From the NCBI GenBank assembly GCA_963281255.1, contig OY725496.1, forward strand, positions 3,162,001 to 3,226,000: a DNA stretch of 64,000 nt, in the 5' to 3' direction. A program made the position numbers and the translations under genes. This document shows positions 47,141-56,300 of this stretch, one piece after another. Source of the DNA: Aphrocallistes beatrix. Its lineage: Eukaryota > Porifera > Hexactinellida > Sceptrulophora > Aphrocallistidae. The notes beneath the pieces were generated by a model. It saw only the letters and a program-made list of their open reading frames with translations, ran no database searches and had not been told where the DNA came from. Within the stretch, counting starts at the first letter, position 1. Every line of letters starts with the position of its first letter.

Positions 47141-47905
47141 TCTTATATATTAAAACTCAATGATTTGTTGTTTGTTTTGTTTGTGTGAATTGATTGAACA
47201 ACTATGAGGTGTTGGAAACATAAAATTTGGCATGGACGTTAAGAATTGTCTATAAGGGAGTTCTAAGTTCTAAGCGAAATCTTCAAATCTCGCCAAGAGA
47301 GCCTGTGAATCTGAACAGTGATCATTAACTAGACATGACTCGATGCCTATTAACAGCTCATAATGAATCACTTAATCTGAAATCTGACTGATTGAAATGA
47401 CTAAAGGTTTACATATCCATAATGGTGGTATATCACCATAAATATATTCATCATATTTTCACACCTCTGACATTGATTCACATTTTATTATAGAAATGAG
47501 ATATCAACGACATTTCACTATGCAGACCTGAAATCTGATTGGCTGAAATAAAAAGAAAGTTTGCAAACAATAATTACAAATAAATAAATCATATTTTCAC
47601 ATCTTTATACTAATTCACATTTTTGGATAAAATGAAATCTCAACAGCTATAATATGGGGTATTTCACTATGGACATTTTAAATTTCACATTTAGAAAGCT
47701 GTAATAGGAATATTTCTTGTTGAATGACCATATTCAGTAACATATTGCATTCCCATCCCTTTCAATAATTTGCGAAATAAAAAGTGATACGAAATGTTCG
47801 TTATCCCTCAACACAAGTGAATTTAGCAAACTTAGCAAACAACATTTACCATTTGTGCTGTATACGATCCTTCATTGTTAAAGGATCCCAGGCGCCCTTC
47901 GCCTG
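47141..47905 (+). mobile_element. Helitron-like longer variant, 3'-truncated
   Basis: Starts A|TCTTATATATTAAAACTC like the copy at 10292 and shares GTGAATTGATTGAA and the CACATCTTTATAC-type interior. The 3' GC-rich segment is cut at GGCGCCCTTCGCC, so the terminal hairpin is absent. Confidence 0.5.
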
Positions 47906-48227
47906 CGAGGTAGTTCACGTAAACATTACAGCGTCATATTCAACGCAATACATCTGAAAATCGCAGGAACTTGGAAAGGTTTCCTAGCCCAGACCTAGAA
48001 GGTGATGGAAGGTTGGAAGAAGAACCACAGAAAACTGATCTGACACTGCATGGCAGGTCTTTCAATGATCCATTTGAAAACAAATGCTTTCAAAGTTAGG
48101 AAATGATCCAATGTCAAACGGGTCATTGTGTGATTCGTTCCAAGACAATTCACTTTATAAATCATGCAATCGTAAGGAAATGGATACAGTAGAAGGCAAT
48201 AATGAATCTTCATTGGATTCATCTGTT

Positions 48228-48430
48228 GTCGACTCATCATGGAATTATGACGTCATTGTCACCTTTTATAATTAGAAATTTCAGTTTTTCGACAATAACT
48301 CAGCCATTTTAAGTGATAGAAGGCTGAAATTTTAATAGAAAGTGTATACCCCGTATTAATATAATCTCACATATGATGCAACTACAAAGTGTCCACCAGC
48401 CGCGCAGCGTAAGCAAGCGAAGCGTGCTTG
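48228..48430 (+). mobile_element. Helitron-like copy with internal deletion
   Basis: Begins at GTCGACTCATCATGGAATTA and, after the GAAGGCTGAAATTTTAATAG segment, jumps to the terminal AAGTGTCCACC...GCGTGCTTG|T. Confidence 0.55.
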
Positions 48431-48721
48431 TACTTGATAATATTTAATGAGTTATTAACGTAAGTACATATCTTCACACCTCGGGTTAGTGTTTTAATGG
48501 AGCTGCACTATCGGTCTAACCAGCTACTCATTGATAAGCCTTGTTTGCTGCAATTAGCAAGACCAGCAAATTACGCTTCAAATATCTTATAACTAACATC
48601 TCCATGAAAAGTTGCATTTGACTGGTAGAACAATTGTTAAACTTGTTAGTAATATATTCGCAGAAATTTATTCATCGGCCATCATTGGCCATATTTGGAT
48701 AAATACGCAAGTGTTAGAACG

Positions 48722-49290
48722 ATGACTTCAGAGATCATCAAGTGTGTTCCTAACTTCTCGGAAGGCCAGAATATAGCTGTGATAGAAGCGATTGGCAATC
48801 CAATAGAAGCAACACCCGGATGTACTCTCTTGAACGCAGGGCCAGGAGCCAGCACCAATAGGACTGTACACATTTTTGGGCCCCTGATTCTCTGGTAGAG
48901 GGTGCCCTCGCGGCATCAAGAGTCGCGAGGAGGGATATCGACGTGAGGAAGCAATCGAGAGAGCATCCTCGCATCGGCGCGTTGGACGTAAGTCTGTTCA
49001 TCCCGGTTAGAAATGCCACATTCGAGGATTGCATCAGTTACATTGATTTCCCCCTGCAAGTGATGAAAGTTGCGAGTATATGCTGGGAACCTCTGTTGAA
49101 GATAGCAGCAGTAGGAAACACACAAGCGATATCAGACCTACAAGTGGGCGCTGAGGCACTGGAGTTTGGTTTGTGGGGTGCGAGTCGGAATGTGGAGGCT
49201 TACCTCCCAGCTCTCAAAGATGAACAATTCAGTTTGGAAGCGAAGGAGTTATCCGCTCGCCTGTCCAAAGAAGGACAGGCGAGAGGATAA
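48722..49290 (+). pseudogene. FTCD: Formiminotransferase-cyclodeaminase (FTCD) chimeric pseudogene
   Basis: FTCD is a bifunctional folate enzyme of histidine breakdown. From ATG 48722 the frame shows KCVPNFSEG, TPGCTLLNAG and TNRTVHIF, the start of the formiminotransferase domain. A frame change near 48880 runs into a stop. The next frame carries VEGALAASRVA, EHPRIGALDV and FIPVR. It then passes with no intron into a cyclodeaminase C-terminal segment (DLQVGAEALEFGLWGASRNV, stop at 49288-49290). About 330 residues between the two are missing. The intronless, internally collapsed and frameshifted state suggests a retrocopy; no poly(A) tail is visible. Confidence 0.75.
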
Positions 49291-49599
49291 TAAAGATAGT
49301 AGCAGATAGGTTGAGTAAATATGCGAGAGCAACAGTTCATTCGAAATTCAACGTTTCTTAACTGCCTCATTACTTTGAGCCATATGCTTCCTAGCTAAGC
49401 CATTTGCTTCAACTGTTGAGGCAACCGGAGTAGGATGTACGTAAATACCATCTCATAATAACGTCATAATATGGAAATTATGTCCAAGTGCGCGCTTAAG
49501 TACGCGTTGAGTACTTTTAATAGGACATCCCTAAATGTGAATTGATGAAATATAAATGAATGCGTAATCCTTTCGTCGATCTACCTTCACACTTAATTA

Positions 49600-49925
49600 A
49601 GCACTTTTCTACAGGAATTACACTCAGCTAATTTTTCAAATAGGGAACTTTTTGAAATACTACTATATCCAAATTGCTGCACCTTCAAAATGTTTTTTTC
49701 TCAGCCATCATATAGATATTTGTAAACAAATCACTTTTATAATAACATCAGAAAGGTAACCTTGCGTTCAAAAGTTCAATTCGAGCATATAATTTGTCCA
49801 CATCTCTTTGTATTTGTTAATCAAAGTGTGTTGTAGATATTGGAATACTATTTCATTCAATAATGGGAAAAACTAATCCGGGATATTATATAAAACACAC
49901 CGGAATCAGGAATCAAAACCCTAAT
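49600..49925. repeat. CCCGGGAT foldback relic upstream of RAD54
   Basis: TCTCAGCCATCATATAGATA, CATCAGAAAGGT and AATCAAAGTGTGTTG match the inverted interior of the foldback at 32482-33090. It ends CAAAACCCTAATTG at 49925, so the RAD54 start codon lies only about 85 bp beyond the relic. Confidence 0.65.
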
Positions 49926-50010
49926 TGTATATCAAATTTACATGTTTTCAATTTATTTTTACAAAAGAAACCATTGGTTTGGCCTAATAGTCTCCAATTT
50001 ATACTCTACA

Positions 50011-50385
50011 ATGAGGCGGTCATTAGCTCCTAGCAAACAATACAAGCGGGCTTCAGATGAGAACAGAGATCCTAACAAGAGGTCTTGCTACAAAAAGCAT
50101 TACGATTTCGATGTGGATTCGGACAGAGAGGATTCAGAAGATAAGCCCGTGATGTCTGCATCCACCCATGAATTGCTGATTATCCAGATTTTGAAGAAGC
50201 CGTTCAAGATCCCGATTGAGGGTTACGAAGGTGGCAGCAACAGCAGCCGGAGCTTGGGGATGAGGAGAGCCGGCCTCCGAGTGGCCCTGCACGACCCTTA
50301 TGCTGACGGGGCTCTAGTTCTGTTCTACCCGCCGGAACAGACTGCTCACGACCAGATGACCTCTCCCGAGGCTAGTAAGGCTCAG
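50011..50385 (+). CDS. RAD54: RAD54 exon 1
   Basis: Encodes MRRSLAPS, a charged linker, then [12 protein letters not shown] and [17 protein letters not shown]. Donor CAG|GTTAGT, phase 0. The upstream in-frame extension to 49942 is ignored because it is not conserved. Confidence 0.9.
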
Positions 50386-53300
50386 GTTAGTAGTCGCCCA
50401 TTACCCACTCAGTTTCATGGTGAGAGTTTGTATAGAATCTACAGATACACCCAATTAATAATTAGGTTAAACTTCATGCTCTACATAGTCAAGGATGTGT
50501 GAATGGATATTATTTTACAGCTGATCCATTGAGCCATATTCTCGGAAATCTTGATTTTAGTTATCTGTACTTCAGTTTTAATTTAGAAAGGAGACCGCTA
50601 TTTATTGAGTGTATGGGAATTGTTGTGTCCTTAAGAATCGGACTGTGTTAGAAAGCTCCTCCACTAGGTACACGTGGTTGTGGACCCCCTCCTCTGCCAG
50701 GTGCTCCGCCCTCATCAGCGAGCAGGTGTGAAGTTCCTCTACGACTGCGTAACAGGGACGCGGATCGAGGGCAGCTACGGCTGTGTGATGGCGGACGAGA
50801 TGGGACTGGGGAAGACACTGCAGTGCATCACGCTGATGTGGACTCTACTGAGACAGGGGCCTGACGCAAGTCCCAGCGTGAGCAAGGGGATCATTGTGTG
50901 CCCTTCCAGTCTGGTCAAAAACTGGGCCAAGGAGTTTGATAAGTGGCTGCCGAGCCGCGTGCGATGCCTGGCGATCGATTCCGGCAGCAAAGAGGAGATC
51001 GACAAGAAGCTGCTCAACTTTATCATGGACCAGCGGGTGAGAGCGGGGGTGCAGGTGCTCATCCTCTCGTACGAGGGGTTCCGTCTGCACGCGCAGGTGC
51101 TGCACAGGGGAGAGGTGGGGATTGTGATCTGTGACGAGGGGCACAGACTGAAAAATTCTGAAAGCCAGACTTATACCGCTCTCAACCAGCTCAACGCGAA
51201 GAGAAGAGTGCTGCTGTCTGGCACCCCCATTCAGAATGACCTGCTCGAGTACTTCAGCCTCGTTCACTTTGTAAACTCAGGAATACTCGGAACTGAGAGC
51301 GAGTTTCATAAGGCATTTGAGGTTTGCCGTTGATTAAACTCTATTTGTATAATTCTTTCATAACGCTATGAAAACACCAGCGGTGATACTTATATTATTA
51401 ATTAATAGAAATATTATTCATTGGATATGAGCCCAGGACCTCGTTACTGGCTAAATATCCGCAGAGACAGCTGGCATTGTGACACAAGTCACGCTCCTTT
51501 ATCTTAATCATTGTTACTTGATAGCGTCAGCATTCTCTCTTCAATGGACAGGGAGATTATTTTGTTGTTTAAGGTTTACTACACTGCATATGTAGCTGCC
51601 AATAATGAGAAGCAGGGATTCGGATGCCAGTCCGAAGGAGAGAGAGCGTGGAGAGGAGAAGCTGCAGGAGCTAGCGGAACTAGTGAACAGGTGCATCATA
51701 CGTCGTACCTCCTCCATCCTCACCAAGTACCTCCCTGTCAAGGTGGAGCAGCTCATCTGCTGTAGACTCACCTCCCTGCAGACCTCACTCTACAAGCAGT
51801 TTGTGAGTCTTCCCTTCTCTCATTTCTGTCATCCTAAGTTTCATTAATTGTTCTAAAACATACATAATTCGCATAATTCGGTCGCCGGACTGCCTTTACT
51901 AATTTCTCTAAAAATTTTTTCAACATACACAGTACACCCTCGCTAATCCGAACAGCTCTGTGCTAATGATCGAAAAACTCGTTCGGATTGTGAATTTATT
52001 CAGATTAGTGAAATAACACTAATATAATGGAGTATTAACTATACCACCGCGCTTCGCTTGCATGCCCATCGTGGCTGGCGGACACTTTGTGCCCACCGGA
52101 GGCGTACTTTGGCCGCCTGGGCCCATATTGATTAATTATATGGTGATAACATCTTTAAATACGTCTGTCTTACTATTTTAATCGATATCACTTGAAAAAT
52201 CACAAAATTTTAAAAATTGACAAATTTGGTGATTTTTCGTGCGATATCGATTATAACAAGGACACTTTGTGTCCGCCGGAGGAGCCCTGCGGGCGCCTGG
52301 GGTCACCATTGATTAATTATAATGGAGATAACATCTCTAAATACGTACGTCCTACTGTTAAATCGATATCGCACGAAAAATCATCAAATTTGTCAATTTT
52401 TAAAATTTTTGATGCGTAATGATGACGTCATAACAAAGTGATGAGTCATCATTTTTTTGATGATAGTTGCATCATTTGTGAGGTATAATAATATACACAC
52501 TATTAAAATTTTAGCCTTCTATTACCTAAAATGGCTGAGTTATGGTCGAAAAACTGAAATTTCTAATTATAAAAAAGGTGACAATGATATCATAATTCCA
52601 TGATGAGCCGACATTTTCGTCTGATCTCAGAACTTAGTGGAGCCATAGCCAAAAAACTCCCACATGCCAAAAATCAGCTTTCTGTGCTTGGTAGTTTCTT
52701 CAATCAATTCGTTACAGATACAGTCGACTCTCGTTAATACGAACACGGATAAGGAGTACAATCGGATAAGAAGTACAAGTTTTGATTCCCCAACCTAATC
52801 TATGGCAAAATATATACAAACGAACTCCGGTTAACACGAACACGGATAAGACGAAATATCGGATAATAAGTACGATTTGTGGGTCCCCTTCAGTGCGTTT
52901 TCAATACTAAATACATCGGTTAATACAAACATGGATAATACGAACAGGTGTGAGCACTTTGAATATGGTACGTAGTATGTACGTAGATAGATACTAGACA
53001 GATATTTCTCAATGAAAATACAGTCGAATCTCGTTAATACAACATGGATAATGAGTTCTCTATTTGACAAGTACAATTTCATACTCTCACGTAGTTATCA
53101 CTATGTATATTAAGTATTTTGGACAAATGTGGCTATGTACGTACTTCGGTTAATACGTACTCCGGATAAGGAGTACAAATCTCCACGGTCCCTTGGTGTA
53201 CGTGTTAACGAGAGTCGACTGTATATATAAACACATACACAAACATTAATCGAGTTTTAATAGTAAGGATAATAAAGCGCAACAGTACATTTTCGAACTT

Positions 53301-56300
53301 TAGATGTTAATTTTGACGAGGTGCATGCATTAGTTCGAATTTCAAAGGTTGTCACTAGTTCGAATATCATAGGTTGTCATTAGTTCGACTCGGTTTTTGC
53401 TAGGGTTGTCATTAGTTCGACTCGGTTTTTGCTAGGGTTGTCATTAGTTCGACTCGGTTTTTGCTAGGGTTGTCATTAGTTCGACTCGGTTTTGGGAGAG
53501 TTGGCATTGGTTCTAAATGATCAATTCATTGATATTTACTCATTGTTATGCTTCCAAACCTCACAAAATTAAAATACCACTTTCGCCGTCAATTTGACAT
53601 TGTTTCAAACTTAAAATGCCTACTTTCACTTTCTGCGATTATTTTCTCCGCAACCATATTTCCGTTAATGAATGTTTACTCTCAATAAAATCGAGTCGAA
53701 CTAATGACAACCCTAGCAAAACCGAGTCGAACTAATGACAACCTTAGCAAAAACCGAGTCGAACTAATGACAACCTTAGCAAAAACCGAGTCGAACTAAT
53801 GACAACCTATGATATTCGAACTAGTGACAACCTTAAGATTCGAACTAATGCAGCGTCCCCCATTTTGACTCGATTCTGAAATTTATTTTTTTGAGAAATT
53901 TCCAAAAAATTCTCTCAATTTCGGCGATTTTCTGCTTTTGGCAAGGGCTATCTCATAATCCATTGGTTAAGCTCAAAATATTGTATTATTAAAGTATAGG
54001 AAACTGCTATTTCTTTTTGACTTTGAAACGTCATAGCTATCTTAAAAGGCTTTTTTTTTCATAAATCGAAACCAGCCATTTTGTGTAAGATATTTTTTAT
54101 ATAATGAATATCTTTTGAGTTATGCTGTCACCAAGGACTCGGAGTTGTGAATTTTGTCAAAGTTTCCCGTCCGAAAGTGGGCTTTTTTACCAATTTTCCT
54201 GTTTTGTTCCTCTCTCTTCGAACATACTTTCACCAACAAGTATACATGTAGGCACCAAGTAGCATTGCTCGACATAAGCCTAGCTATGCCAGTGTTTGAA
54301 TTACTGTATTAATTAGGTAGATGCGCTTTCTTCGCTTTCCTCCCTCTCCTCCCTCTCCTCCATCACCTCACTCAAGAAGCTCTGTAACCACCCGGCCCTA
54401 GTGTTCGAGAAGGCTCAGAACAGAGAAGCGGGGTTCGAGCGGGCTCTGGAGCTATTTCCTCGCACTTCACACGACCAGAGACGAGTAGAGCCAGAGCTAT
54501 CAGGAAAGATGTTGGTGCTAGACCTCATTCTCGCAGTAGTCAGGTCTACTACTGATGATAAGGTTCGTTCTCTGATAGGATATTTCTCCTACTTAATTAC
54601 AACAAGCACGCTTCGCTTGCTTGCGCTGCGCGGCTGTCGGACACTTTGTGTCCACCGGAGGCGCCCTATGGGTGCCGAGGCTCACATCGATTAATTATAA
54701 GATAGATAACATCTCTAAATACGTCTGTCTTACTGTCAGAATCAATATCACTCGAAAAATCACAAAATTTGTCATTTTTTTGATACGTAATGATGACGTC
54801 ATAACAGAGTGATGAGTCATCATTTTTTGATGGGAGTTGTATCATATTTGAAATATATTAATATGCACATTCTATTAAAATTTCAGCCTTCTATCACCTA
54901 AAATGGCTGTTATAGTCAAAGTTATAGTAAAAAAACTGAAATTTCTAATTATAAAAAAGGTGACAATGACATCATAATTCCATAATGAATCGACATTTTC
55001 GTCTGAGGTCAGAACTTAGTGGAGCCATAGCCAAAATACTCCCACATGCCAAAAATCATTTTCTGCGCCTGGCAGTTTTTCCAATCAATTCGTTACATTT
55101 TCCGAATAGAACTTGTTAAACCATGTTTTTATCTCCAAAAAATCCCCAAAAGTAGGGAACTTTAGCGGGGCCAAAATGATCAAATGGGTCAACAACTTGG
55201 AATGGATTTTCGAAAATTGTCCATTCATTCCTTTGTGGCAGCCGAACTCAGCGAGTTTGGTCTTGAAGATATCTAGAGACTCTCTAGTCTACGCAGAATC
55301 ATCTCAGCTTTCAGATGACTAGCTCAGAAGTGATTCTAGGCCGTTTTTGCGAGATATTATAGTGTTTTAATGGTGTTTTCTTGCATTTTCCGTGCAACAA
55401 ATTTTGTTTGAGACGAATCTAGAGGACGAAATGTCCATTTTCCAAAACTGACACTGTCGTATTAATTTAATGATTAGTTAGATTACAGTCGGAACCGGTT
55501 TTTTCTTACTATTTCTTTACAGGTTCAAACAGTAAGAAAAAAACGATACAAATTAATATAAATCTGGAATTTTTTACACCATCAAGATCCTGAAATATTA
55601 AGATAAACCCGATAACTAAGAAAAACCCGGTGTGAGAAAAACCGGTTTTAACTGTATTTTATTGAGACTATTTTATAGATACCTACAGTATATATTGAAT
55701 ATAGTGATTTGACCAAAAATTTCCTCTCCCCGGCACTATCACTATATCCAATATCTACTGTATAAGATGTTTATAATATTTGGTAATGTTATACATAACT
55801 CCTCTAATTTCGTGTGACACATTGTCCTGATAGGTGGTCCTGGTGTCCAACTATACTCAGACTCTAGACCTGTTCGAGAAGCTGAGCAGACAGCGGCACT
55901 ACAGCTACGTGCGTTTAGACGGAAGTATGCCTATCAAGAAGCGGATGAAGATGGTGGACAGGTTCAATAATCCGGAGAGTGATGAGTTTATATTCATGTT
56001 GAGTAGCAAGGCGGGAGGGTGCGGGCTGAATCTTATTGGAGCCAATCGACTCGTCATGTTTGATCCCGACTGGAACCCCGCTAACGATGACCAGGCCATG
56101 GCTCGCGTGTGGCGGGATGGACAGACAAAGCAGGTTTACATATACCGCCTCTTGTCTACAGGTGAGATATTAAGACTGTTACAGTGCATAATAGTGTTTG
56201 GACACTCAATATTATTTCCATAAAAATAGTCCAAATTCCGTCCACAGACAGATGGGATAGCTTAGAAAAACACAACCGAGATATATCCATTTGAAAATTG

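Noticed and set aside
48695-48898. Short functional FTCD-like protein
   Set aside because: The frame ends in a frameshift 60 residues in and the conserved sequence continues in another frame.
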